Shown: positions 35,298 through 46,410 of the stretch, piece after piece
How positions within the stretch are numbered: the first letter of the stretch is position 1
Layout of the letters: each line of letters opens with the position of its first letter
Source of the DNA: Rhizoclosmatium globosum
Taxonomy: Eukaryota; Chytridiomycota; Chytridiomycetes; Chytridiales; Chytriomycetaceae
Assembly: GCA_002104985.1 (NCBI GenBank)
Contig: MCGO01000214.1
Location: forward strand, 1-63,952
Direction: 5' to 3'
Length of the DNA: 63,952 nt
Program-made: the position numbers and the translations under genes
The notes under the pieces: model-generated
What the model saw: the letters and a program-made list of their open reading frames with translations, nothing else
Told to the model about the DNA's origin: nothing
Databases searched by the model: none

Positions 35298-36148
35298 TAC
35301 GTCGGCACTCAGCCACCCAAGTGTCACAATCATACCGTCTTTAGATTACGGTCCCGCTACAAAGTTCATTCCTGCTATTCTTAACTCACATCACAGGGGT
35401 CCAATTGTTGTTTGCGACGACGACCATATCTATGGATCAACTGTCCTCCGTGACCTGCACAACCACTACCGCAAAGACCCTTCAAAAGCATACGGCCTAC
35501 GTGGATGGCGCATCAACGCAGACATGACTTGGGGAGTCACAAAAAACTTTTGGCACCATATCATCTTTGGATATTTTATCGCCGCCCCGTATCGTGTTGG
35601 GATCTTGACTGCAAATTCTTGTTACATCCTAAACAGCGCATGGTTTGCAGGGAACAGAAGCGTCATTTCAGATTACACTGGATTAAAGAGCGGCGCGAAA
35701 CTGATGGATGATATTTGGATTAACGGGCATTTAGCTCAGCTTGACGTACAAAGGTATTTAGTACCTACGTGGACTGTTAGTGTTGACTTTGCAAAGACAA
35801 AGTCTTTGGAGGGGACGTTGAAGGATGCAAGTATCGACAGACAGAAGGCGAATAACGAAGCTATCGAGCACTTCAGAGCTGCGTTTGTGAGGGAGAAGAT
35901 TCCGTATATTCCTTTGGAGCAAGATGTGAATGAGGTGAATTCACCTGAATGGGCGTTTGTTGGGTGGCGGAAGGGATGGGTTCCGTTTCGAGAGTGGATA
36001 GTGCGGGCATGGTTAGACCTCATAGAATAGAAATAGTCAACGAAGACACAGTTCTCGATTTCAAATTCATTTATTGAAGCTATCATTTAATTGAGAGGGA
36101 AACTTTTGGGCGAAGACAACAGGTTATTTACCAGACTATTGATTATAA

Positions 36149-37182
36149 TTACACATCAGAAAGCTCGTCCATAGTGTATTGCAGAAGTTTCTGATAGAAG
36201 TGATCCCCGATTTGGCTTGGACGAAATAAGTTCATATGAACGTCAACAGGGCAAAAAGAATTCCTTGGCCTACACAGAAGTTTTTTGAACAGTCTTGAAT
36301 ACGGGGATCCATCATTCGGTGTCTTGATGAAAGTGCGGTCTTCCTCCGATTTAGTCACAATATAAAACAACCGAACCTTGAAGTTTCTGATATGCTGCTG
36401 TTGAGAAACAATCCAATTAATCGAGTTTCTTGGTTTTCGGGGGACCAAAGTGGACCAAGAAAGGCTGAATGGTCCGAAACAGCCTGATCAAGTACATTTA
36501 GGAAAACTTCACCAATATAGTCTGCATGAATACCTTAGTGACTTTGCTTACCGCCTTTGAATTATATGCAACTGCTGCAGTTATAACAGCAGCCCCTGCA
36601 GCAACCCCCCAAGTCCACAGCGACGAAGAAGAATCCTTTGTATTTGAAAGTCGATCGTCTGAATTTGTGTCATTACTGCCCAACAATCTCATGACTCTTG
36701 GTCCATATTCAGTCACAGTGTCATTCACTGTAGTTACGACAGAACCAATCTTTGCGCCAATAACGTGTTCTTGAACTCCCAAGAACGGAGAATCAAAAGC
36801 CAAGATGTGAGTAATCGAGAATCCAATGTACGCTCTATTGAATTCAGCAATGGTTTTGGCTGCATCTGTGTTTTCGATTTAGACTCACACGACCAACAAT
36901 TCTGCTTGACTTACCAACGCACAGTATTCCTCCCATGGAGTGCCCCAGCAACATAATGTTACCAGAAATCCCATTAAAAGGATTTGTCAACCATTCCACG
37001 AATTCACCCACTCTCTTCGTAATGTCTCCGTGAGTCTCGTACTTGTAAAAACGGACGTGTGCGGTCTTCGAATTCTTTGCCTTCAAACACTTGCTCACGT
37101 CATTGGCAAAGTTGCCGAATGTTTCAGGGCTTCCTTGGTATCCATGCACAAGGACGATTGTAATAATACTTGAGAGTCTCAT
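36149..37182 (-). CDS. Alpha/beta-hydrolase, putative serine esterase (DUF676-like)
   Basis: MRLSSIITIVLVHGYQGSPE carries the oxyanion-hole HGYQG; the nucleophile elbow is LLGHSMGGIL. An intron after the elbow (about 36799-36850) joins ILCV to AKTIAEFNR, followed by LAFDSPFLGV. A second intron (about 36481-36510) leads to the last exon with FKVRLFYIVTKSEED and a late SQIGDHFYQKLL that may include the catalytic His region. Near 36413 one G appears to be missing to keep the frame. A membrane-like segment (AAGAAVITAAVAY) lies in the middle. Likely a lipase or esterase; substrate unknown. Confidence 0.72.
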
Positions 37183-37682
37183 TTGGTTGAGGTTGCTTTT
37201 TTGTTTGTTTTGTGAGATATTGATTTAGGGATGCGACTTATTAACCGTTATTTCGTCCGTTAACGGTTATTCGTTTTTAGAGTACTTCTTGAGTTATTAC
37301 TGTCGTGATCGACATGAATATTGGGATATATATAGTTATGGTGTAAGAAAGATCAATAAATTGGGCTTCCAAGGGACTCTTCTGGACTCGCCGTACCAAC
37401 CGAGCTACGGCCCTCCGTACAGGATCCCTATGGGCGCTACAATTACTCAGATTGTCTGGCTTAAATCGAACGACATAGGTGTTTGAAGTAAAGACTGAAT
37501 CGTTGCTGTTAATTGGCTAATTGGATAATAACTTTTCATCACAGAAATAACTTCTGCGTACGCTTTTGCCACAGGCTAATCTCGTCGTTTTATCGCAAGA
37601 CTGCCGTCATCATGTGACTCTGTTGGTTGTTGAGGATTGATGTTCAAATATTATTGGCTCATCTCCAAAAATCAGTCTCCAA
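37183..37682. other. Intergenic, with a small inverted repeat
   Basis: About 500 bases between divergent genes. AACCGTTA (37243-37250) and TAACGGTT (37261-37268) form an inverted repeat with a 10-nt loop. A D-arm-like tRNA fragment occurs on the minus strand at about 37380-37430 but lacks a T-arm (see rejected items). Confidence 0.45.
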
Positions 37683-38474
37683 ATGGTTGCAGTCCCAAAA
37701 GCCCAAGGCAACAACGGTAGTGCCCTCCATCTGCAAACAAATGCTTGATCTAACCACATTCTATCATCAATAGCCGTTTCCCGCAAGGAAGTGAGAGACT
37801 TCTTCGCCGATCAGAAGCAAGCCTCCCTCTTCCTCCAGGCCTTTGCCGTCCTCCAGGCTAGAGACCCAAAAGATCCAAAGTCTTATGCGCAAGTCTCTTC
37901 CATTCACGGTCTGCCAAACACTGAGTATGATGGGTTCCCTTCAGATAAGCCAGATGGGGGTTATTGGTGAGATAGACACATTTTGAACTTTGTACCCTTA
38001 CGCAACAACTAACTTTGGTTCAAATTGATTAAACAGTGTTCACGGACAGGCTTTGTTTCCATCTTGGCACAGGTGTGCCACGTTTACGTTTGGCTGCCTG
38101 GTTAACCTCTAACAATTACCTTTCCTAAGACCGTACATTGCTTTGTTGGAGACGTTGTTGGTCGAAGCTGCGGTTGATATTGCCAAAAAGTATACTAAGG
38201 ACACTCAAACCTGGGTCACTGCTGCTCAAAACATCAGATTCCCGTGAGTGAACTTTGATGGCAATCTGAAATCGAACACTCAACATTTTTCGACACAAAG
38301 TTATCTTGATTGGGCGAACGATGCCACAATTGCCTCCGGTCTCCCATCAGTTCTCGTTGACGCCTCTGTCACTGTCCTTGCTGCTCCAAATGCACAATCC
38401 CAGACCATCAAGAACCCATTGGCGTCATTTGCCATGCCACAATTCATCAGAGACTCATTCCCAAACACCCTCGG

Positions 38475-38768
38475 TGTCAGCGGTCACGCAGTGACTGCTT
38501 GGGCTTAACTTAACAATGCGATCTTGTAGAGATAGAATAAAGTATATACCGTTAGACACACGCGTTCACACAACCAAACGCCACTGGATACGTACCACTT
38601 GGAGATTGGACGGACTAGGGTTATACGTTTGGAAGAGATTGGTGACACGTTGGTTGCGGTCCATTCGGGTTGCTAACCCTTACTCATCCCATACCTCTCG
38701 GAAGGATTCAGGGTTAAGATTTTCTCTTTTGGAAATCGTGCATCGCAACCACACTGGCACCGCTGACA
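38475..38768 (+). repeat. 5' LTR
   Basis: 294 bp, TG...CA ends, with 10-bp terminal inverted repeats. A TATA-like AGTATATACC occurs near 38541. The same sequence is at 44612-44905. Confidence 0.95.
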
Positions 38769-38782
38769 CAAACGTATCCAGC

Positions 38783-40144
38783 ATGTCCGAATCAATCAAG
38801 CTTCGAATCGACTCAACCAACATGGTGAACATTAATGACACCATTGAGAAGATTGTAGAGCAATTGAAACGTGATGGGCACGGGAAGTACTTGGATCGCA
38901 GCATCCCTGTCCCCGTTCGCCCTGTACAACCAAAGGATCTCCGCAGTGAATCCGACCCCGGTCTTAAACCTAGATTTCGAGGAAACTTGAAGGAGGGTGA
39001 CGACCAAACCGATTTAGCCGGAAAGGTCTATGATGACCAGGACGCTTTTCTCGAAGCTACTATCCGTTGGTTTGACATGTTCAAACTTAATGTGGAAGTT
39101 AGTTCGAATTTATTGAAATCCCAGGACCAGTATATGAAGCTGATGAAAAACTACACCGACGAGACCACTGGTCATGAAGTCGCTTGTGGAAAATTCGCTA
39201 ATACTATGGATGCTCATAAATGGGATCAAATCAAAAGCCACGAAGATTTTATTAAGACTCCTACCTTATGGAAGGCAGTCGACGTTGCTCTGAAGTTGTT
39301 TGGAGGAATGGATAAGTCAGGTGAGTTTGCGTTTTTGCATTTTTACACCTGACGCCTGACCCAATGAAACCAAACCCAAGGTCTTCAATTCATGAACTGG
39401 GATCGTGGGATCAGATCTACTACAATCCACGGAAACTCGAGGTCGCAAATAATCCCATGGAGAAACTGCATTGAAAGCCTCAAGAAGCACATCACGGCTT
39501 CTTCGGCACTCGAGGACCTGTAAGGACGATTCCTAACCAAACAACTCCCATTAATTTAAAATACAGCTTCGACGAGGTCGTACCAGAAGGGCAGATACTG
39601 CAACTGGTTGACAAGGATGGAAAGGTCATTACCAAGAACATCAAACTCGGATCGCTTGCTGTACCCACGCTGGTCAAACACACTGTTTATTCAGTAGTCC
39701 TTAAGTCGTTGCCTGAAAGCACTTCGACAAGTGCCCTCGCTGGACGCCTCCTGCCAGTCAGAACTGCATTGGAAACTGAAGGCGACAAGGCATACAAGAC
39801 GGCGTCGGACCTGATTGACAAGTTAACCGAAGTGATACTCTTCACGGAACTGAACGGCGATGGCGGGAAGACTGAGGAGGAGAAGGCCAAGAAGGCTTTT
39901 GAGAAAGCCAAACGTCCTCGTGAAGCTGACTCAAAGAAGGACGTTGAGAAGGAGAAAGACTCGAAGAAGCAAAAGCGCGAGTGTGCACTGTGTCCAGAGA
40001 TGACCAACCACACGTAAGTCTTTCTTTTGATCCATCCTCTCTCTCTCTCTCTCTCTCAAACTAAACACAAACCAAACTAGTTTTTCATTCTGCAGAGACG
40101 CCAAGGCGCTGTACGAAGATGGCAAGTTTGAACTACTCGCGAAA
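38783..40144 (+). CDS. gag-like region of the copia element, intron-containing
   Basis: The ATG 14 bases after the 5' LTR starts MSESIKLRIDSTNMVNIND. The chain is a helical gag-like protein that crosses three GT-AG introns (39321-39380, 39520-39566, 40014-40095), each required to keep the frame, and ends in a lysine-rich stretch with CALCPEMTNH. A fourth intron (40145-40193) joins it in frame to pol (FELLAK|THGAKNAN), so gag and pol would be one polyprotein after splicing. The alternative without the fourth splice would be a short gag ending at about 40215 plus a frameshift. Gag identity is by position and composition. Confidence 0.7.
40037..40057 (+). repeat. (CT)n microsatellite in a copia gag intron
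   Basis: About ten CT units acting as part of a pyrimidine-rich intron (40014-40095). Confidence 0.85.
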
Positions 40145-40193
40145 GTATGCCAAGACCAACGGAAAGAAGATGGTATTGAATCTACCGCGCAAG

Positions 40194-43100
40194 ACACATG
40201 GTGCGAAAAACGCTAATGCCGAACGGGAAGCCCTTGAAGCGATCAAGCAAGCTGCGGAAGTTAGTATAATTACATCCGCTAATTCTCAAGACTCTAACAC
40301 AATTGTGTCCAGTCCGTGGGAAACGCTGTCGCTGGCGGCAAAAGCAAGTGAACTGCTTCAATACCTGTATCAATTCGCGGATTTTCTTCTTGATTTAAAA
40401 ACTGGGAAGGAAGTTTGTATTGCAAGGGGGTTGAAAATAGCAGATTCAATAAATATGATTCTTGACTCTGGTTGTACGGCTATCATGACCCATAATATCG
40501 ATCTATTCGATCCAAGTACTTTCAAGAACGTTTTTGGACGTCATGTATACCTTGGAGACGACACGGCTATTGAGATTGAAGGAATGGGAACCGTTGTCCT
40601 GAAACTCGGAGACAAGGAGGAACGTTTCGAGAATGCGCTCTACGTTCCTAAACTGGTCGAGACTCTCATCTCAATCTACCATTTGGTCAAGGAAAACGGT
40701 AACTTAGTAATGTTTGATGAAAGTGCAGCCTATATGCACGTTCACAAAACGGGAAAAGTCATCAAGATTGGATCAAGAATGGGATCTCTCTATTACCTGG
40801 ATGTTAATAACGACGGTAATAGCATTATGAAGGACTTCAAGCACAATGCAAACGTGTCAAAAGGGATTTCGAAAAGGATGTCGTATTTAGATTGGCATAT
40901 CAGATTAGGCCATGCAAATATGGACAAAATACGTGCGACGCTCAAAAAGGCTGGTATCTCGTTCGACTTCAAGAAAGACGAGACAGATTGTTTGGCCTGC
41001 AAGATAATTAATCCACGCAGACATTCTACACGCTTTAAAGCCGAGCGACCGCCATATCCTTTGCATACCATCGGATCCGATATATTTGCTCTTCCATGTG
41101 TTGGTTACAACGGCGCCAAATACTGCGCATACATTCACTGTTTATATTCACACTTCAGTTGGGTTATCTGGCTACGTGAGAAATCAGACTTTGAGGAAAA
41201 GTTCATTCAATTCCTTGAGACACTGGAGATGGATTTCCGAGTACATATTGGAGCTATCACCGGCGATCGTGGGGAATTAAATTGCGACGGAATTAAAGCC
41301 TGGTGCGAAAACCACAAGCCGAACCTAGTTGAACTGATGATGTCACCGGCGTATACGCAAGCAATGAATGGTGGTGTTGAACGGCCACTGGGGGTAGAGC
41401 GGATACGCAAGCAATGAATGGTGGTGTTGAACGGCCACTGGGGGTAGAGCGGGAGAGAGCTTTTCTGTTCGTCTACTGCTCGAATCTAACAATGAAGTTT
41501 TTCACGTTCGCGATGGAGTATTCACTGGAGGTGGGTCACTGCGTCGTGTATACCGGAACTGGCGAAATTCCATATGAACTCCTCTACGGAAAAGAAGTGG
41601 ACGAGTCGAAACTAAAGAGGCTATATACCTTTGGGTGTTTGGGAGCATGTTTTGTCGATAAAAAGATACGGAAGCAGTTAGGCATCCCAAAAGGGCAAAA
41701 GGCGGAGCCATGCTTATTTCTTGGATACAGCAAAACCGGAATGAAGAGGGTTTACAAGTTTCGAACAAAAGCGGTACATGAAGAATTACATGTGCGCTTC
41801 CTCAACCGAATCCTACCTGGTACCACACTGCATCCACACCACATGAATCCTTATATGAATTTGAACGCTTCTCTGGAAAATGATCCGGAATGGAAGCAAT
41901 TGGACGAATTTGAGGTAGTGGAATCTGTGGAATCTGTACAAATGGAACTGCCGCCAGCTATTCCTGATAAATCAGATCCTCAGCAGGCGGAAATTCGTTT
42001 TGAGGGAGAAGTAAAGCTTTCTGGATCGAGAGACAAAGGTGAGTACTTCTGCTCGCTCATGACTATGTAAATAACTTACATTAATCACACAGAAACTCCT
42101 ATTGTGGTATTCGACACACCCGATCGCGATTCTGATGTGGACCAAACACAACTAGATGACTCTGATGAAGATGACAATGGTAAGCACACATCAAGTTTTT
42201 GGATTTTGCTCATCCTAAACTATATCAGAATCCCTAGACCATGAACCTATAAATGAATCGATTCTGGAAGACCAATCCGGAGAACCTGATTCAAGCGCCG
42301 ACAACTCTCAGATCAAAGACAGACTGAGACAAAGGAAACCAGTCAACTATGCCGATATTGCAAGGGGGCAGGTAGAACGCGAACCAAATAACCTATCAAT
42401 TAGTGTCGATCAGTTGGAGACGGAAAAATATCAGGATTACTTGGAGAAGCTCGAAGGCCTGATGGCTCTGTATGCCTCGTTAACGTCAATTGACAACGGG
42501 AATGAACCAACGTCCTCAACTACAGCCGATGAAGAGATCGTATCCGACCTGAGCGATACGGAACTTCAAGCTCGACTCAACCTGCGAGCGTTGGCACTTT
42601 TGGCTGAGGGTCATAGTATGATCAGCAGTTATTCGGATCTCGCGATTCCGTACTATGAAGCGATTGCAGCAGGACGAAAACCACACCGTCACGCAGCAAA
42701 GTTGGTAGAGAAAGCGAGACGAAAAATGGACAGACGGCTAAACGTGAAGTTGGACTCGACGGATCAGCATCGCGACCGGATCAATCTCGCTCGTGGCCCT
42801 GACTCGAAAATCGTTTGGGAAAAGGCCATTGACGAGAGACTTGAAAAGGATCCGGAGTGGGGATGGTTCAGAGACAGGTCTAATCGCGCAAAGGGTGGTT
42901 TGACTGTTAATTGGGACGACGCAGCTCCAACAGCAGAACCTACCGAAAAGATCCATGTATCTGACGCGCCGCCCGTACCAAAGAGTGTGAAGGAAGCTGT
43001 CGAAGGAAAGTTTTATAAGTATTTTCTGCGAGCGATGCTTCTGGAAATGGAATCACTCACATCACACCATGTATACGACAAGACGCGACTACCAGAAGGT

Positions 43101-44516
43101 CGACGCGCTATCTCATCCAAGTGGGTTTTCGACTACAAGACGGATCCTTTGGGCTTCATTACAAAGTTCAAAGCGCGCCTAGTTGCAGTTGGAAGTGGAC
43201 AGAAGGAGGGAACCGACTATTTTGATGGTTCTACTCATTCTCCCGTCGTTAAAGCGAAAGTAATCCGTATGCTTTTGGCGATTAGCGCTGTCCTGGGCCT
43301 CACTGTGGAGCAGATTGACGTGAACACGGCTTTCTTGTATGGAAATCTTACCGAGACGAATTACATGAAGCTTCCAAAGCTATTCGAGGAGGTTGATGCC
43401 GATGGAACGCCAATGGTTGCAAAGCTGTTGAAAAGCTTGTATGGACTTCATCAGGTGACAATCAAAGTTATGGTTATCGCAGATGAAGAACTAAGTTTTT
43501 ATTTTCTTCAGGCTTCGCGCGAATGGTTTAAAGTCCTTCGACAGTTTTTCGTTGACGAAGGTTTCACTCAGTTGAAGTCTGATGCGTGTACATTCATTAA
43601 GATCGATGAACCAACCGGCAAACTGATCATTGTAGTCTGCTACGTTGACGACATTCTGATGGCGTGTGTTGACAAAACCGTACTTCAAAGGCTGAAAGAA
43701 CGAATCAAGACCGTATTCAGTATCAAGGATTTGGGTGAAGCACAATGGATCCTGAAAATCCAAGTCGTTCGAAAGAAAGACGGGATTTGGTTTGGTCTAA
43801 TCGCGTACACTATTCAGTTCTTAAAGGAGTTTGGGTTTTGGGATATACCTGAAGCGAAGTGGAAGGAGAATCCGATGCCACCAGATTGGGTTCATAATCC
43901 GATATTACCTAAATGTTCTGAAACGGAGATGGAGAAGTATCGCTCAATGGTCGCGAAGATGTTGTGGCTATCGCAGTGTACTCGTCCGGAACTCACGGAA
44001 CCAGCTGCCGTTCTTGGTCAGTACCAACAATCTCCAAATACTGGCGATTTGAAGGCTGCTTACCGAGTTATGCAATACCTGCGTGGAAGTCACGACTTGG
44101 GGTTATTCTACAGGATTGACGCGTCATCTGATATCGTAATCTACGAGACTGCGGAAGATGGACTCAGTAAAGGTCAGCCGATGGAGTTTCCTGAAGGATG
44201 TGAACCAACTTTATACACTGACGCTAGTTATGGTATGGAGGACGACAAGAAGTCACGTAGTGGGTATATTTTCTTTGTTTTTGGATGTCCCGTCGTATGG
44301 TACTCCAAGAAACAACCGACAACATCTCTATCTTCAACTGAGGCGGAAGTTCTTGCTCTGGTTGAGGGAATCAAGGAGGCTCTCTGGATGAAGGATTTCT
44401 TGAGCGAAGTTGGATTTGATGTTTCAAAGCCTTTCACGACGCACCAAGATAATCAGTCAGTTATTGCTATTGTCCAGCACGCCGTGACAAACAGGGTCAC
44501 AAGTACAGCTCATTGA
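40194..44516 (+). pseudogene. pol of the copia element (protease, integrase, RT, RNase H), frame broken by a tandem duplication
   Basis: Protease has the ILDSGCTAIM active site. The pre-integrase zinc finger is WHIRLGHANMDK with CLACK. Integrase Asp residues are in GSDIF and TGDRGEL. A 50-bp tandem duplication (41353-41452) then shifts the frame; the other frame goes on through VERERAFLFVY and YELLYGKEV. Introns 42039-42092, 42180-42228 and 43455-43511 are needed or strongly suggested. RT has SKWVFDYKTD, VEQIDVNTAFLYGNL, SLYGLHQ|ASREWF and VVCYVDDILMA; RNase H has TLYTDASYG, SSTEAEV and HQDNQSVI. The frame ends early, at STAH, compared with other copia elements. Confidence 0.88.
41353..41452 (+). 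repeat. Tandem duplication, 2 x 50 bp, in the integrase
   Basis: ATACGCAAGCAATGAATGGT begins both copies (41353 and 41403); the whole 50-bp unit is repeated without a visible change. 50 is not divisible by three, so it shifts the frame and creates an early TGA. Confidence 0.92.
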
Positions 44517-44602
44517 AATGAAACCTATATGAATCAATTGGGATTTGAAGTAAGAACAGACATATACTGTTTATTCTATCAAACTGCCAAGATGCACTTG
44601 TC

Positions 44603-44611
44603 ACAAGGGGG
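44603..44611 (+). promoter_or_regulatory. Polypurine tract of the copia element
   Basis: ACAAGGGGG abuts the 3' LTR, the usual place for plus-strand priming. Confidence 0.7.
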
Positions 44612-44905
44612 TGTCAGCGGTCACGCAGTGACTGCTTGGGCTTAACTTAACAATGCGATCTTGTAGAGATAGAATAAAGTATATACCGTTAGACACACGC
44701 GTTCACACAACCAAACGCCACTGGATACGTACCACTTGGAGATTGGACGGACTAGGGTTATACGTTTGGAAGAGATTGGTGACACGTTGGTTGCGGTCCA
44801 TTCGGGTTGCTAACCCTTACTCATCCCATACCTCTCGGAAGGATTCAGGGTTAAGATTTTCTCTTTTGGAAATCGTGCATCGCAACCACACTGGCACCGC
44901 TGACA
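44612..44905 (+). repeat. 3' LTR
   Basis: 294 bp, no difference from the 5' LTR seen by eye. It is followed directly by the CTCGG target duplication. Confidence 0.95.
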
Positions 44906-46410
44906 CTCGGCCCCCTCAAAACCTACAAAAACACTGTCCGCTTCCCAACGTCCTCATCCCCAGATGCTGGATCTGACGTCCCATCTCTTCAGAACGCAGT
45001 CAAGCGTATTGCACCACAGCTCCGTTCCATGGTCCGCGTTCTGTTTGACGGTACCGTGACAAAGTGGGCCGATTTCTCGAACCATGGGTTGGACTTTTCG
45101 CACCAACAGCCTGGAAACTACCACTCCCTCGAATACATCCACGATCAAGTCCATGGAACTGTTTCTGGAAACGGTGGACACATGGGGTACCCCGAAGTCG
45201 CAGCATACGATCCAATTTTTTACTTCCACCACTGTAACGTTGACCGTCTTCTTGCGATTTACGAGAGTGTTTTCGACCTCTTTGTTGATGGGGCTGTTGC
45301 TTCTAAGGGACTTGCACCGTTCAGAGCGAAGGAGGGAGGTAACGCGTGGACAAGTTTGGAGGCGAGGGAGGTGGCGAGTTTTGGGTACACTTACCCTGAA
45401 TTGGGTAAGAGTGGAAAAGCGTTGCAGACTGCGGTTTTGGCTCAGTATGCGAATCGTGCTGCTGCTCCTGCTCCTGTTGTTCGACCAAGAGGTATTGAGC
45501 CTGTTGTTGGTGCTTCCACTTCCCGAGGAATTGAGGTTGAGGCGGCTGCAACTACATCAAGAGGAATTGAATTGGAAGCCCCAACTCCAGCTCCAGAGAA
45601 GCCAAAGGCTGCTGCGACCAAGAACGACGCTGGAGTCGTTGGATTCTTGAAGAGCTTGTTGAACTGTGCCGGATCAGGACAAACCGAAGTCACTCCAAGT
45701 AGCACCCAACTTGTCCCTATTGCTCCAAACACAGTCACAGTTGGTACTCGTTCCTCGGTCTTTGCGCACTTCCAAATCAAGAAAAACGCAATCAGTGGGC
45801 CATTCACTGTTCGTTTCACTGTCGGTGATGTTCATGTCGTTGAAGCCCACATTTTCGCTCGTGTGAACCGTGAGATGTGTGCAAACTGCATTGACTTGGA
45901 TGATCTTGTTGTTGGTGGAAACGTTTCGCTTACCGAGGCGTTCACAGCGATTGGTGTGTTGGAGGACAGAAGGAAGTGGGCTGCTGCTGTGTCCAACAGT
46001 GTTTATGACTGGAAGGGCGAGAAGGTTGACGCCAGCAAGTTGGAGAGCTTGAAGGTGTTTTTGAGAGGAAACGTTGTTCGTGTTGGAAGCGAAGGAGAGG
46101 TTGTTGAAAGAGTTTGGATGGAGGATGTTGTCGATGTTTAAAACAAGTCCATTGCATTTCGTTTACAGAATAGAATTCGTTTTCAGAAATCAATTCGAAG
46201 TTCACGAAGAAGATGGACAGGGATCATCATGTGAAAATGGTTGCAATATTTGACGGAAACGGTTTGTCAGATTCGACACAACAGATGGATGGGCAGACCT
46301 GATGAAATGGCCTGTTGACAAAAAGTTCTTATAAAACTCCTCATCAAACTCTCCTTTATTCTCTTTCCATTCAAAAAAAACGAAGCCATAATAAGTTCCC
46401 AAACCTCGAG

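Larger units (their letters stand above)
33098..36030 (+). pseudogene. DDD-motif glycosyltransferase-like type II membrane protein, split by a DNA transposon
   Basis: The left part (33098-33383) encodes a signal anchor (QLLTTIIVFLTLGLVVLHQL) and the start of a GT-A-like fold (PILISLTSTAARLNYELP). The right part (35300-36030) gives PSVTIIPSLDYGPATKF, the metal-binding VVCDDDHIYG, then WHHIIFGYFIAAPYRVGI and MDDIWINGHLA. Without the insert and one copy of the TA target duplication, the two parts join in a single frame with no stop (QPT|SALSHP). The intact allele would be about 340 residues in the secretory pathway. As it stands the gene is interrupted; a functional empty allele may exist in the population. 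Confidence 0.8.
38475..44905 (+). mobile_element. Ty1/copia LTR retrotransposon inserted in the tyrosinase gene
   Basis: 6431 bp, bounded by 294-bp LTRs that are identical by eye and start TGTCAGCGGT and end ACCGCTGACA. The 5-bp target duplication is CTCGG (38470-38474 and 44906-44910). The internal region runs gag, protease, integrase, RT, RNase H, which is the copia order. A polypurine tract lies directly before the 3' LTR. No canonical initiator-tRNA primer site was recognised after the 5' LTR. Identical LTRs imply a very recent insertion. Confidence 0.95.
37683..46141 (+). pseudogene. Tyrosinase, split by a Ty1/copia retrotransposon
   Basis: Exons 37683-37716, 37774-37966, 38037-38072, 38130-38243 and 38301-38474 encode MVAVPKAQ, the CuA region (SIHGLPNTEYDG, CVHGQALFPSWHRPYIALLE) and YLDWANDA. 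After the 6.4-kb element the frame continues exactly (FPNTLG|PLKTYKNTVRF), giving the CuB region: YHSLEYIHDQVH and YFHHCNVDRLLAIYE. The C-terminal part (about 200 residues) has Pro/Ala-rich repeats with the word RGIE and a beta-rich end. Tyrosinases hydroxylate and oxidise phenols (melanin formation). All copper ligands appear present, so the gene is broken only by the insertion. Confidence 0.88.

Noticed and set aside
37375..37430. tRNA-like sequence on the minus strand (GTAGCTCGGTTGGTAC)
   Set aside because: The D-arm fits, but there is no T-arm/box B (GGTTCGA) at the right distance and no acceptor pairing; at best a tRNA relic.
38516..38770. Open frame starting MRSCRDRIKYIPLD at both ends of the retroelement
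   Set aside because: It lies in the LTRs and is identical because the LTRs are; no evidence that it is translated.
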